From the NCBI GenBank assembly GCA_964584755.1, contig CAZPAV010000001.1, positions 1 through 64,000 on the forward strand: a stretch of 64,000 nt of DNA, written 5' to 3'. The notes under the pieces are model-generated. The model did no database searches. It saw only the letters and a list, made by a program, of their open reading frames with translations, and was not told the DNA's origin. This document shows positions 48,777 to 58,269 of the stretch, piece by piece. The stretch comes from CAZPAV01 sp964584755 (GTDB taxonomy: Bacteria; Actinomycetota; Acidimicrobiia; Spongiisociales; UBA5794). Each line of letters starts with the position of its first letter. Within the stretch, counting starts at the first letter, position 1. Both the position numbers and the translations under genes were made by a program.

Positions 48777-50417
48777 GTGATCGCCCTGACCCCCCTCCCG
48801 ACCATCGTCCTCGCCCAGGTCCACGGTGGGCCCGCCTCCGGCGGAGGTCCGCAGACGTGGGGCATCGGCGCGCTGGCCCTGACGATCGCCGTCGTGGCCG
48901 TGCTCGGGTGGATGGCGTACCTCGTGGTGAACAGCCGCCGCTCCCGCCGGGCCGCTCCGGAGGAGCCGCCCCGCAACCTCACGCCGTTCCTCTCCGACGA
49001 CGAGCTGGAGAATCGGCGCACCACCGTCGTCCTCCGGGCGGCCCTCTTCGCCGCCGCCCTCCTGGCGATCCTCCTCCCCTGGTACGCGTACAACGAGCCG
49101 GCCCGCCAGGCCCAAGCCGCCGAGACCCTCGACGAGGAGTACGTCGCCGCCGGGCACGAGCTGTTCGTGCGGTTCGGGTGCGTCGGCTGTCACGGTCCCG
49201 ACGCCGGGGGCGGGGCGGCCGCCTTCACCGAGAGCCGCAGCGGCATCCAGACGAGCTGGGTCGTGCCGTCGCTCGACGACGTCTACTACCGGTACTCCGA
49301 GGACGAGGTCCGCTACTGGATCACGTACGGCCGCCCGGGGACGCCGATGCCCGCGAACGGGATCGCCGGGGGCGGGGCGATGACGATCCAGGAGATCGAT
49401 CAGGTCATGGCGTTCCTCCGGTCCATCCAGCTCCCCCAGGAGGACGTCGTCGCCAAGGCCGGGCCCGCCGTGGACGCCGCGCTGAACCGGATCGCCTCCG
49501 GGGATCAGGCGGTGGCCGATCTCATCGCGGTGCAGCAGGCGAAGATCGACGAGGTCCATGCCGCCCCCGGCCGCCTCGAGGTCGTCGGATCCTTCCCGGA
49601 GCGGATCACGACGCTCCTCGGCGAAGCCGGGACGTGCACGGTGGAGTCGGCGAAGGCGATCGAGACGTCGTGCGCCTCCCCGGCACGGGACACGGATCGG
49701 GACGGTCTCGCCGACGCCGTCGAGCCGGAGCTCGCCGACATGGCGGCGGCCGCCCACGAGACGCTCCTCGAGCGCAACGGGACCCAGCTCGTCCCCAAGG
49801 CCGCCTACGACGTGGCGTTCGACCCGGGGAACGCCTTCACCAACCGGACACCGAACGGCACCGCCGTCGCCGACCTCGATGCGGCCGCCGCCATGCTGCA
49901 GGAGCTCGAGACCGACGTCCTCCTCCTCAACGTCACCGCGGAACGGGCCGACGCGTTCCTCTCCTCCCTGGAGGACGGCCTCGCCTTCCTCCAGGAGTCC
50001 GCCGATCGCCGCCTCTGGGACGTCGACTTCGCCGCGGCGGCCGACCGCATGACGGCGCGGCACGCGCAGGACGTGGGCGGAGCCGCCTCGGCCCCGTCGA
50101 TCGACGTGCCCACCGCCACCCGGGCGGCCGGCCTCTTCAACGCCTACTGCGCCCGGTGCCACACCGGGGGGTGGAGCGCCGGGACCGCCTTCGAGATGGG
50201 ACCGGGCACGGGAGCGTGGGGACCCTCCCTCGTCGGAGGACGCTCCGTCGTGCAGTTCCCCGACTGGCAGGATCAGGTGGCCTTCGTCATCACGGGCAGC
50301 GACAACGCGAAGCCGTACGGGGTGAACGGCATCGGCACGGGACGCATGCCGGGCTTCGGGATGATGCTCAGCAAGGAGGACATCGAGTTGATCGTCATGT
50401 ACGAGAGGTCGCTGTGA
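48777..50417 (+). CDS. Membrane-anchored diheme cytochrome c, reductase subunit
   Basis: The 546-residue protein has two N-terminal membrane helices (IGALALTIAVVAVLGWMAYL and LRAALFAAALLAILLPWYAY) and two cytochrome c domains with CVGCHG (about 130) and CARCHT (about 460). The first domain has axial Met in GTPMPANGIA; the second in GRMPGFGMML. They are separated by about 200 residues of mostly helical sequence including a calcium-binding-like DTDRDGLADAVEPE. GTG at 48777 follows the Rieske stop by one base. It likely replaces cytochrome c1 and hands electrons to the oxidase. Confidence 0.88.
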   Translation: MIALTPLPTIVLAQVHGGPASGGGPQTWGIGALALTIAVVAVLGWMAYLVVNSRRSRRAAPEEPPRNLTPFLSDDELENRRTTVVLRAALFAAALLAILLPWYAYNEPARQAQAAETLDEEYVAAGHELFVRFGCVGCHGPDAGGGAAAFTESRSGIQTSWVVPSLDDVYYRYSEDEVRYWITYGRPGTPMPANGIAGGGAMTIQEIDQVMAFLRSIQLPQEDVVAKAGPAVDAALNRIASGDQAVADLIAVQQAKIDEVHAAPGRLEVVGSFPERITTLLGEAGTCTVESAKAIETSCASPARDTDRDGLADAVEPELADMAAAAHETLLERNGTQLVPKAAYDVAFDPGNAFTNRTPNGTAVADLDAAAAMLQELETDVLLLNVTAERADAFLSSLEDGLAFLQESADRRLWDVDFAAAADRMTARHAQDVGGAASAPSIDVPTATRAAGLFNAYCARCHTGGWSAGTAFEMGPGTGAWGPSLVGGRSVVQFPDWQDQVAFVITGSDNAKPYGVNGIGTGRMPGFGMMLSKEDIELIVMYERSL

Positions 50418-50923
50418 TGCGCCGATCTCGCCCCTCGGACCGCCGGGCAGAGGCGGGCCTCTCCCGTCTCGAGCTGCTCGGAGTCGTCGCCTTCGTCGTC
50501 GTCCTCCTGGCGATGGTTCCCTTCGTCCGCGAGACGTTCGCCCACCTGGTCGGTCTCCTCTTCGCTCGTCGCGACCCGGACACCGGGAAGCTCACCGCCT
50601 TCTCCCAGATGCTCCAGGGGATCGGGATCACCGTCGGAGCCCTCGCGGTGTTCGTGGGATCCGGATGGCTCATCCTGGCCACGAACCTGGGGCGACGCCT
50701 CGCCTTCCTCGTCGTCGGCGCCGCCACGACCGGCTGGCTCACCATCGGCGGGTTCCTCTTCGTGGTGTTCGCACCGCGCGGGATCCGGCCGGCGAACATC
50801 GAGGGTCTCAACGCGGTCCAGATGCGCATCCCGGCGATCGCGATGACGCTGGGCGCCCTCGTCCTCTTCCTCATGTTCCTCGTCGCGCTCGACCGTTACG
50901 AGCGCGAGGACGCCACGGTCTGA
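50417..50923 (+). CDS. Membrane protein, last gene of the reductase operon
   Basis: A 168-residue protein with four hydrophobic segments (LLGVVAFVVVLLAMVPFVRE, GITVGALAVFVGSGWLILAT, RLAFLVVGAATTGWLTIGGF, MTLGALVLFLMFLVALDRYE). Its ATG overlaps the diheme cytochrome stop, so it is probably a structural or assembly subunit of the same complex. I do not recognise the family. It converges on rex. Confidence 0.7.
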   Translation: MRRSRPSDRRAEAGLSRLELLGVVAFVVVLLAMVPFVRETFAHLVGLLFARRDPDTGKLTAFSQMLQGIGITVGALAVFVGSGWLILATNLGRRLAFLVVGAATTGWLTIGGFLFVVFAPRGIRPANIEGLNAVQMRIPAIAMTLGALVLFLMFLVALDRYEREDATV

Positions 50924-50944
50924 GCCGGCCGGCTGCGGCCCTCC

Positions 50945-51568
50945 TCACCGTCCCGTCTGGAGGTGGTAGGTGAGGATCTGCAGCTCCGTGGAGAGATCCA
51001 CCCGACGCACCTGGATGCCCTCGGCGACCCGCAGCACCGTCGGGGCGAAACTGAGGATGGATCGCACCCCCGCCGCCGCCAGACGATCCGCCACGTACTG
51101 GGCGCCGGACGCCGGGGTGGCGATGATCCCGATGGCGATGCTCCGATCGGCGACGATCCGCTCGAGGTCGTCGAGCGATTCGACGACGAGCCCGTCGACC
51201 TCGATCCCCACCTTGCGCTCGTCGATGTCGAGCACCCCGACGACGCGGAACCCCCACGATCCGAATCCCCCGTAGTTGGCGAGCGCCCGGCCGAGGTTCC
51301 CCGCGCCGACGATGAGCACCGGGTACTCCCGCGTGAGACCCAGGGCGCGCCGGATCTGGGTCTGGAGCTCCTCGAGCTCGTAGCCGACGCCCCGCGTCCC
51401 GTAGGAGCCCAGATACGACAGGTCCTTGCGGACCTGCGCCGGGTTCACCCCGGCGATCTCGGCGAGCTGCTCGGAGGAGCACGTCGTACGTCCCGCCGGA
51501 AGCTCGGCGAGGGAACGCAGGTAGACGGGGAGACGGGAGACCGTCGCGGCGGGGATCGGGGTCTTCAC
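50945..51568 (-). CDS. rex: Redox-sensing repressor Rex
   Basis: The 207-residue protein has the Rex N-terminal winged helix (SRLPVYLRSLAELPAGRTTC; VNPAQVRKDLSYLGSYGTRG VGYE) and a Rossmann domain with GAGNLGRALANYGGF, which binds NAD(H). Rex senses the NADH/NAD ratio and represses respiratory genes when NAD is high. Its position at the end of a complex I-to-oxidase region makes these genes natural targets. TAGTCT at 51577-51582 ends eight bases before the GTG, so the mRNA should be leaderless. I could not find a convincing Rex palindrome upstream of nuoA, ctaC or the reductase operon. Confidence 0.92.
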   Translation of the reverse strand: MKTPIPAATVSRLPVYLRSLAELPAGRTTCSSEQLAEIAGVNPAQVRKDLSYLGSYGTRGVGYELEELQTQIRRALGLTREYPVLIVGAGNLGRALANYGGFGSWGFRVVGVLDIDERKVGIEVDGLVVESLDDLERIVADRSIAIGIIATPASGAQYVADRLAAAGVRSILSFAPTVLRVAEGIQVRRVDLSTELQILTYHLQTGR

Positions 51569-51576
51569 GGGCGGGG

Positions 51577-51582
51577 AGACTA
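51577..51582 (-). promoter_or_regulatory. -10 box (TAGTCT) of the leaderless rex mRNA
   Basis: TAGTCT on the minus strand ends eight bases before the GTG start of rex, without a ribosome site between. Confidence 0.45.
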
Positions 51583-52170
51583 GGCCGTATCCCCCGACAC
51601 GGCGCTGGACCGAGTGCGGGAACGGACCATCGGGGCCTGGCCATGCCGGCTCCGTCGGAGTGCCGTGTGAGGGAGGTGCCTGGCCCAGGGCCCCGCAACA
51701 GGGTCGGGCAGGTGTCCGGAGAGCGGGGTCGGATCAGGTGGCTCGCGGCGAGCTGCCGGTGTCGCAGGGGGCGGCGGCGATGGCCCGTTCCTGATTCCAT
51801 GGGCTACGGCGATCCCACGAACAATGTGGCGGGGCGGGGATCATGATGCCCGATCCTCGGCCGAAGCGAGGCCGCTCGAAGGCGTCGTCGCCGCCGGTGC
51901 GGGACCTGGGCACCTTCCAGGTGACCCGCATCGGCTCCGACATGCCCGTCGGGCGGGGCTCGCGTGTGTCCCTGCGCGGCCACGGACATCGCCACTCCCG
52001 AGGTCGACCGTCTCGTCCGGACCATCCGCCTCCGGGGAGCGGACATCGTCGGTTCCTACCCCACCGACCCCACCTCCAACCTCCGGACCGGAGGGGTCGG
52101 CTCCGTCCCCGTGGAGCTCACCGCGTCGGTCGCGATCGCACGACCTCCTCGCCACCTTCCCCCCTCCTGT
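51583..52170. other. Intergenic region without a convincing gene
   Basis: About 590 bases separate rex from the amidase gene. Short open frames occur on both strands but have arginine/proline-rich shadow composition. A stretch at about 51990-52140 on the plus strand reads protein-like for some 45 residues (IATPEVDRLVRTIRLRGADI) without a good start, so a decayed gene is possible. I see no RNA gene. Confidence 0.4.
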
Positions 52171-53535
52171 TCAGAGGGCTGGGGCGAGCTCGTGCCAGTC
52201 GGTGGCCTGCTGGTATCGCTCGCCGATCCTCGCGAGACGAACATCGGACCCGGCGGGACCGACGAGCTGGAATCCGACCGGCAGCCCGTCGGATGCGAGC
52301 CCTCCGGGCAAGGCGATCGACGGGAGCCCGGCCCCGTTCACCGGGAAACAGAACTGCGTGGTGGCCGGAATGAGCGGCATGCCGTCGAGTTCCTCCACCC
52401 CGTGGGGGAGCACATGGTTGGGAGTGACCGGGGCGATGATCACGTCGACATCATGATCGGTGAAGATCTCCTCGTACCGCCGCTCGAGTCGCACGCGGGC
52501 GTCGCACGCGGCGGCGAAGTCGGGGGCGAGGATGGCCGCTCCGAGCTCCATGATCTCCCGCGGCTCGGTACCGATCCTGTCCGGGCACCGCTCCCTGATG
52601 TCGCGGAGGAGGTGCGCTGCCTCCGCGAACACGATCATGGCCCCTACGTCGAAGTGCTCGCCGGAGTTGGGGACCTCCACGGACTTGACCTCGCCGACGA
52701 TTCCCGTGAGCTGATCGATGGCGCCCTCCATCACGCCCATCACCCGCGGATCCATCTCGATTCCGGAGAAGAAGGCATCCGTCGGGACCCCGAGACGGAC
52801 CGCCGACACATCGACGTCGCCATCGAGCGCCATCGCACGAGAGTACGGGTCGAGAGGCGAGCACCCGGCGATGACCTCGAGCAGCAGGGCGCAATCCGCT
52901 GCGGTGCGGGCCATCGGTCCCACCGTGTCGTAGGTCGTCGAGATGAGATGGACTCCGTCTCGGGGAACCAGGCCGGCAGTCGTCTTGATGGCGGTGGTCC
53001 CACAGTAGGAGGATGGGATCCGCACCGATCCGCCGGTATCCGTGCCGAGCGCTCCAGGAACCATGCGTGCGGCCAGCGCCGCGGCATTGCCTCCCGACGA
53101 TCCACCGGTCATGCGTTCGACGTTCCACGGATTTCGCGACGCCGGGCACGACACCCCGAACGCGAGCTCGTGGGTGTTGGTCTTGCCGATGATCACGGCG
53201 CCGGCAGCTCGGAGTCGAACCACCACCGTGGCGTCCACACCGGACCGAAAGCCCTTGAACGCCTCGCAGTTCGCTTCGGTGTCCATGTCCGCGGTGAAGA
53301 TCAGGTCCTTCAGGGCGATGGGAACGCCATGAAGCGGCCCGGTGGCAGGTTGTGCATCGAGACGTCGCGCGTCGGCCCGAGCGCTGTTGGCCGCCACATG
53401 CGCGAAAGCTCCGATCTCGCTGTCGATGGCCTCGAGTCGACCGAGACAGGCGTCGACGAGCTCGGCGGATGTGAGCTCGCCGGCCCGGATTCGCGCCGCG
53501 GCTTCCGTGAGCGTGAGTGCGTTGGCCTCGGCCAT
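52171..53535 (-). CDS. Amidase-signature family amidohydrolase
   Basis: The 454-residue enzyme hydrolyses a carboxamide to acid and ammonia. The Ser-Ser-Lys triad is in place: Lys76 in VPIALKDLIF, the bridging Ser in RMTGGSSGGN (146-147), and nucleophile Ser170 in LGTDTGGSVRIPSS. The length fits amidases and GatA, but the locus has no gatB/gatC. It is the last gene of an operon with a Liv-type importer and an AmiC-like sensor gene upstream, so an imported amide is the probable substrate. Start ATG at 53535 follows GGAGGC. Confidence 0.9.
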   Translation of the reverse strand: MAEANALTLTEAAARIRAGELTSAELVDACLGRLEAIDSEIGAFAHVAANSARADARRLDAQPATGPLHGVPIALKDLIFTADMDTEANCEAFKGFRSGVDATVVVRLRAAGAVIIGKTNTHELAFGVSCPASRNPWNVERMTGGSSGGNAAALAARMVPGALGTDTGGSVRIPSSYCGTTAIKTTAGLVPRDGVHLISTTYDTVGPMARTAADCALLLEVIAGCSPLDPYSRAMALDGDVDVSAVRLGVPTDAFFSGIEMDPRVMGVMEGAIDQLTGIVGEVKSVEVPNSGEHFDVGAMIVFAEAAHLLRDIRERCPDRIGTEPREIMELGAAILAPDFAAACDARVRLERRYEEIFTDHDVDVIIAPVTPNHVLPHGVEELDGMPLIPATTQFCFPVNGAGLPSIALPGGLASDGLPVGFQLVGPAGSDVRLARIGERYQQATDWHELAPAL

Positions 53536-53550
53536 TGCGTGCCTCCTCTG

Positions 53551-54240
53551 TTAGATGCGGAGCCGTTGCTCGACGCGGCCCCAGAGTCCCTCGTCCTCGG
53601 CATCGCCACCGTCCACGACCTCGCCCTTCTCCATGACCACGAACCGGTCTGCGACCCGGTACGCCAATGCGAGGAACTGTTCGATCAGCAGTACCCCCCG
53701 TCCCTCGGCCCTGGCCCGCTCGAGGTGGTCGCCGAGAACGGCGACGTTGGACGGCTGCAGGCCCTCGGCCGGCTCGTCGAGGATCACGATGTCCGCCGGC
53801 CCCGCCAACGTGCGCGCCACCGCGAGCATCTTCTGTTCGCCACCCGAGAGCGTTCCCGCGACCTGATGTGCCCGCCCGAGGAGAGAGTCGGGGAACATCG
53901 ACAGTGCCCCGTCGAGCGCCGCCGATGCCAGGCCAGCCACCTCGAGGTTCTCGGCGACGGTCAGCTCCTGGAACACGGCCCGTTCTTGTGCAGCCAGGCC
54001 GAGACCGAGCCGTGCCCGTTTGGATGGGATCTCCGAGGTGACATCGACTCCTCCAATGTGCACGGAGCCCGCCGCCGCGGGGAGTAGACCGGCGAGGGTC
54101 AGGACCAGCGTCGTCTTTCCAACCCCGTTGCGACCCACTACGGCAAGGATCTCCCCGGGAGCGAGTGACAGGCTCACGCCGTGGAGCACCGGAACGCCCC
54201 CATAGCCCGCCGACAGATCCTGGACCACGAGCTGACTCAT
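53551..54240 (-). CDS. livF: Branched-chain-amino-acid-type ABC importer ATPase (LivF-like)
   Basis: A 229-residue ATPase with Walker A VGRNGVGKTTLVLTLAG, signature TLSGGEQKMLAVARTLAG and Walker B DIVILDEPAEGLQP. The subgroup also serves urea and short-amide transport, so amino acids are not the necessary substrate. The ATG overlaps the upstream fusion gene stop (ATGA). Confidence 0.9.
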   Translation of the reverse strand: MSQLVVQDLSAGYGGVPVLHGVSLSLAPGEILAVVGRNGVGKTTLVLTLAGLLPAAAGSVHIGGVDVTSEIPSKRARLGLGLAAQERAVFQELTVAENLEVAGLASAALDGALSMFPDSLLGRAHQVAGTLSGGEQKMLAVARTLAGPADIVILDEPAEGLQPSNVAVLGDHLERARAEGRGVLLIEQFLALAYRVADRFVVMEKGEVVDGGDAEDEGLWGRVEQRLRI

Positions 54241-55982
54241 GGCCCGGTCCCATCTCCGAGGTACAGCGCCCGCACCTGGGGGTTGGCCTCCATCTCCGCG
54301 ACGGTCCCGTCGGCCAGGACCACACCTCGCGCCAACACCGTCACACGATCGGCGACCGAACGGATGAAGGCCATGTCGTGCTCGACCACGACGACCGGGA
54401 ACCCGTACCGCTCATGCAGTGCTCGCAGCATGGTGGCCGCTTCCTGGCTCTCTCCCGCGGTGAGCCCGGCGGTGGGTTCGTCCAGAAGCAGGAGTCGGCA
54501 GTCACCGACCATGGCCATGGCGATCTCGAGCCACTGCTTCTCACCGTGCGAGAGCTCGCCGGCCATCCGTCCCAGTTGGGCGCCGAGCCCGCTGCGTTCG
54601 AGGACGGCTTCGGATCCGGACGAGATCGACACTTCCCATCCGCCAGCGACGAGAGAGGTGAACGTGCCGGTCGGTCCCCAACTCGCGACCGCGAGGTTCT
54701 CCCCGACGGTGAGGGCCGTGAACACCTGTGGCGACTGGAATTTCCGACCGACTCCGCGCCGGGCGAACTCCCATGATCGTCGCGCCGTCATGTCGGCCCC
54801 GAGCACGTGGACGCGGCCCGACGTGGGAACCTGCTGACCGCCGAGGATGTCCAGCAGCGTCGTCTTCCCCGCTCCGTTCGGTCCCACGACGCATTGGAGC
54901 TGGGGCTCGGCCATGGTCATGGTGAGGCCGTCGATGGCCACGAACGGGCCGTAGCGCACGGACAGGCCGTCGACGGCGAGCACATCGTGCCCGCCGTCGT
55001 CGCGGTCGGCGGGCCGCGTGACGGAGAACGCGGGGGTGACGCCCACGCGTGCGGGCATTCCCAGGACACGTCGTCCGGCAGGGATGAGCCCCTCCGGCAT
55101 CACGATGACCGCTGCGACGAAGATGACTCCGGTGGCCAGAACCCACGTTTCGAGCCACACGTCGGCCAAGGTCGCGGTGGCGAAGTTGATGACGAGTGCG
55201 GCGATGACGGGACCCAGGATCGTCCCCCGGCCGCCGATGAGGGTCCAGAGGACCAGGTTCGTGGCGAAGACGAATCCGAAGAGACCGGGGAACACGAATG
55301 CGGTACGCGGAGCGTAGAGGCCGCCCGCGAGGCCGGCGATACCGCCGGCGACGGTGAAGATCCAGATCTTCAGCGCGATCGTGTCGTAGCCGAGCGCCGC
55401 GGTGCGCCGCTCGTTGTCCCGGATCCCGATCAGGACGGAACCGAGGGGGCGGCGCACGAGCGCCATGGCCCCAGCGATCGTCAGGACGGCGACGACCGAT
55501 ATCACGACGTCTTGGGCCCTGTCGCCGAGTTGATAGACACCGAGATGAAGCGGGGGGATACCGCTCAGGCCGTTGAAGCCACCCGTGACGTCTTGCCACT
55601 GCCGCACGATCGCCTCGATCGTGAGCGGCAACATGAAGGTGAGCAGCGCGACCACGATGTTGGACAGGCGCCTCCTGAACGCCGCTTGGGCGATGACGAA
55701 TGCCGCTCCGGCGCCGACCACGATCGCCGCGGCGACGGCGAGCAGGCCCAGTTCCGGAGCTGCGAGCGTGATCTTGGCCATCACGTACGCGCCGATCCCG
55801 AAGGGGACCGACTGCCCCAGGGACAGGATTCCGGTGAAGCCCCAGACGAGGTCGAGGCTCACGGTGATCAACGCGAGGACCAAGAACAGGGACAACTGTC
55901 CACTGCGGAAGTCTCCGATGAACAGGTCGATGACGAGGATCGCACCGGCGGCGAGGAGCGCTCCGAGCGCATGTGGCTTCAC
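54237..55982 (-). CDS. LivM-LivG fusion: ABC permease plus ATPase
   Basis: The 581-residue protein joins a LivM-type permease (about 1-325, roughly nine helices; SLDLVWGFTGILSLGQSVPF and LGSVLIGIRDNERRTAALGY as the coupling loop) to a LivG-type ATPase (about 345-581; Walker A GPNGAGKTTLLDILGG, signature ELSHGEKQWLEIAMAM, Walker B CRLLLLDEPTAGL). Such fusions occur in the family. The GTG at 55982 overlaps the livH stop (GTGA). With LivH, LivF and the binding protein it forms a complete importer. Confidence 0.9.
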   Translation of the reverse strand: MKPHALGALLAAGAILVIDLFIGDFRSGQLSLFLVLALITVSLDLVWGFTGILSLGQSVPFGIGAYVMAKITLAAPELGLLAVAAAIVVGAGAAFVIAQAAFRRRLSNIVVALLTFMLPLTIEAIVRQWQDVTGGFNGLSGIPPLHLGVYQLGDRAQDVVISVVAVLTIAGAMALVRRPLGSVLIGIRDNERRTAALGYDTIALKIWIFTVAGGIAGLAGGLYAPRTAFVFPGLFGFVFATNLVLWTLIGGRGTILGPVIAALVINFATATLADVWLETWVLATGVIFVAAVIVMPEGLIPAGRRVLGMPARVGVTPAFSVTRPADRDDGGHDVLAVDGLSVRYGPFVAIDGLTMTMAEPQLQCVVGPNGAGKTTLLDILGGQQVPTSGRVHVLGADMTARRSWEFARRGVGRKFQSPQVFTALTVGENLAVASWGPTGTFTSLVAGGWEVSISSGSEAVLERSGLGAQLGRMAGELSHGEKQWLEIAMAMVGDCRLLLLDEPTAGLTAGESQEAATMLRALHERYGFPVVVVEHDMAFIRSVADRVTVLARGVVLADGTVAEMEANPQVRALYLGDGTGP

Positions 55983-56836
55983 GTCAGGTACCTGCCGGTC
56001 GGCTGCTCGCGTCGCACTTCGAGGATCACGACCGCCATGGCGAGGACACCGATCTGCGCCCACACTGCGTCGATGTAGTGGATGATCCCTGTCTGGACGG
56101 CGGCAACGACGACCGCGCCGACGAGGACTCCCCACATTCGACGGACACCGCCGGCGATCACGACGAGGAACGCCCCGGCCAGGTAGGTGGAGCCCATGTG
56201 GGGAGAGACGCTTCCTAGCGGCGACAGCAAGGCTCCGGCGGCTCCCGCCGTGGCCGCTCCGATGCCAAAGGCGACGAGGTTCACCCGCCTCGTCGACAGG
56301 CCGACCGTCTCGGAGAGATCGGGGTTCGCGGCAACCGCCCGAACCCGAAGGCCGAACCGTGACCTGGTGAACATCAACAGCACGCCGATCACGATGGCCA
56401 CGGCGATGCCGAAGGCGAGATAGCGGTAGGTCGGGTACGAGACGCCGAGGAGTCGGGTCGCTCCGGGAGTCGGATTCGGAACCTTCTGAAGATCCTTGGA
56501 GAACATCACCTCCGCGACCTGGCGCAGGACGATCGACAGTCCGAACGTCGCCAGGATCGTGAGCTCGGGCTCTCGGTGGATGCGGCGGAGCAGGGTGATC
56601 TCGATGGCCACTCCGATGAGGAACAGCACGACCGCCGCGGCGACCACGGCGAGCCAGTGGTTGACACCTGCCCTCGCGCCCACGACCGCGACGTAGGCGC
56701 CCAGCATGATGAACTCCCCGTGGGCCAGATTGATGACGTCCATCAACCCGAACACGATGCCGAGGCCGACCGCGACCAGCGCCAGAGTGCCCATCAGGCC
56801 GGCACCGTTCAGGAGCTCGAGCGTCACCGAGCCCAT
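55979..56836 (-). CDS. livH: Branched-chain-amino-acid-type ABC permease (LivH-like)
   Basis: A 285-residue permease with about eight helices. GLMDVINLAHGEFIMLGAYV is the conserved start of the family, and RSRFGLRVRAVAANPDLSET is the coupling loop. I chose the ATG at 56836 because the family N-terminus begins there; an ATG at 56977 would add about 47 residues and overlap the binding-protein gene. No strong ribosome site supports either. Confidence 0.85.
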   Translation of the reverse strand: MGSVTLELLNGAGLMGTLALVAVGLGIVFGLMDVINLAHGEFIMLGAYVAVVGARAGVNHWLAVVAAAVVLFLIGVAIEITLLRRIHREPELTILATFGLSIVLRQVAEVMFSKDLQKVPNPTPGATRLLGVSYPTYRYLAFGIAVAIVIGVLLMFTRSRFGLRVRAVAANPDLSETVGLSTRRVNLVAFGIGAATAGAAGALLSPLGSVSPHMGSTYLAGAFLVVIAGGVRRMWGVLVGAVVVAAVQTGIIHYIDAVWAQIGVLAMAVVILEVRREQPTGRYLT

Positions 56837-56942
56837 CGACACCTGGTCTTCGCGTGAGAGCGTGCGACGCGACGGGAGCTTGCTGGTCGCCGAGTCGAAG
56901 AGCCGGCGACCAGCGTCCCGTCCGACGAGGGCTCCGCTTCGA

Positions 56943-58226
56943 TCAAGGGCTGCACACCTCGTCCGGCTGTACGGCATCGAAGGTCTTCACCACCGCCTGA
57001 GATCCGTCCGCCTGGACCTCGGCGATGGAGATCGGCTGGATCAGATGCCGGTTCTCGGCCACCGTGATCGTGCCGGTGGGTGTCGTGATGGTCAGGCCGA
57101 TCATCGCGGCGGCCACATCCGCCGTCTCCAGCGAACCGGCCTCTCTCACCGCGGCCGCATACAGGAGCGCGGCGTCGTAGACGTGGGAGCTGAACGTGTT
57201 GGGAGGAGGCGCGTCGGCACCGAAAGTGCCGAAGTACCGCTGCACGAAGGCGGCGTTGGTTGGACCTCCGCCTTCCTTGAAGTAGCCGAGGGTCACTCGC
57301 ATGCCCGCGGCCACCTCGGGCCCCATCGCCCCCAAGACGTTCTCTTCGTAGATGTTGGCGAGCCGAGGGATCTCGGACTGCCCGATGCCGAAGTCGAACG
57401 CCTGCGCCTCGAAGGCGATGGCATCACCACCGACCAGCGCCGGCAGGATCAGCTCAGCGTCGGAGCTGGCGATCTGTTGTGCGATCGACGAGAAGTCCAC
57501 GGTCCCGAGCGGCACATACTCCTCACCGACGACGGCGCCGCCCGCGGCTTCGATGTACCGACGAGCCAGCTCGAAGCTTCGGCGAGGCCACACGTAGTCG
57601 TTGCCGAGCAAGAACCATCTCGTGCGGCCGGTGTTCTCCATCATCCAGGGGATCGCGGTCTTGAGCTGTTGGCTCGGCACCTCGCCGGTGTTGAACATCA
57701 CGGGCGAGCACTCGCCGCCCTCGTACAGTGCCGAGTAGATGTACAGCGTGTTCGCGGCCTCGGCGAGAGGCTTGGCCGCTTCCCGAGTCGCCGACGAGTG
57801 GGTGCCGATGACCACGTCCACGTGCTTCTCGTCGAGCAGTCGTTCCATGCTGGCTCGCCCGACCTCGGGGTCGGTCGCGTCGTCGGCCAGGACCGTCTCG
57901 ACAGGTCTTCCCAGGATGCCCCCCGCCGCATTCAGGTCCTCCTCGATGAACTTCGCGATGTTCTCCACAGGGGGTCCGAAGACGCCAGCAGGTCCCGTCG
58001 CCGAGTACAGGATCCCGATTCGCACCGGATCACCGGACGGAGCTGAGGTCGGCGGCTCCGAACTCCCTGCAGCCGTGGATTCGGCCGTCGTGGTCGTCGA
58101 CGCCGGTGCGGTGGACCCACTCGAGCATGCCGCGGCGACCAACGCCAGCGCGACGGCCGTTGCCAGCAGCCTCGCACGCCGGAGGGGTTGGTTTCTTCCA
58201 TGAGTCCTCGGGTCCCGTCGCATCAT
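56943..58226 (-). CDS. Substrate-binding lipoprotein of the Liv-type importer
   Basis: The 427-residue protein has a type II signal peptide (ARLLATAVALALVAAACSSG), a Ser/Thr linker and a type I periplasmic-binding fold starting DPVRIGILYSATGPAGVFGP. Features include NAAGGILGRPVETVLADDAT, VDVVIGTHSSATREAAKPLA and WFLLGNDYVWPRRSFELARR, the pattern of urea/short-amide-binding members. Two tandem ATGs follow GGGAGA; I start at 58226. It heads the importer-amidase operon and closely resembles the sensor domain encoded upstream. Confidence 0.88.
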   Translation of the reverse strand: MMRRDPRTHGRNQPLRRARLLATAVALALVAAACSSGSTAPASTTTTAESTAAGSSEPPTSAPSGDPVRIGILYSATGPAGVFGPPVENIAKFIEEDLNAAGGILGRPVETVLADDATDPEVGRASMERLLDEKHVDVVIGTHSSATREAAKPLAEAANTLYIYSALYEGGECSPVMFNTGEVPSQQLKTAIPWMMENTGRTRWFLLGNDYVWPRRSFELARRYIEAAGGAVVGEEYVPLGTVDFSSIAQQIASSDAELILPALVGGDAIAFEAQAFDFGIGQSEIPRLANIYEENVLGAMGPEVAAGMRVTLGYFKEGGGPTNAAFVQRYFGTFGADAPPPNTFSSHVYDAALLYAAAVREAGSLETADVAAAMIGLTITTPTGTITVAENRHLIQPISIAEVQADGSQAVVKTFDAVQPDEVCSP

Positions 58227-58253
58227 CGCCGATCTCCCTTCGCTCAACAATAG

Positions 58254-58269
58254 GTAAAGAGATCTTTAC
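58254..58269. promoter_or_regulatory. Palindrome at the promoter of the importer-amidase operon
   Basis: GTAAAG and CTTTAC form perfect 6-bp arms around AGAT in an unusually AT-rich patch. TATTGT, a possible -10 box on the minus strand, lies immediately downstream and the start codon is about 28 bases beyond the arms. The site is placed for steric repression, possibly by the ArsR-family protein encoded nearby. Confidence 0.45.

Noticed and set aside
51583..52170. Short frames on both strands between rex and the amidase gene
   Set aside because: Arg/Pro-rich composition, poor starts and no recognisable domain; at most a decayed remnant.
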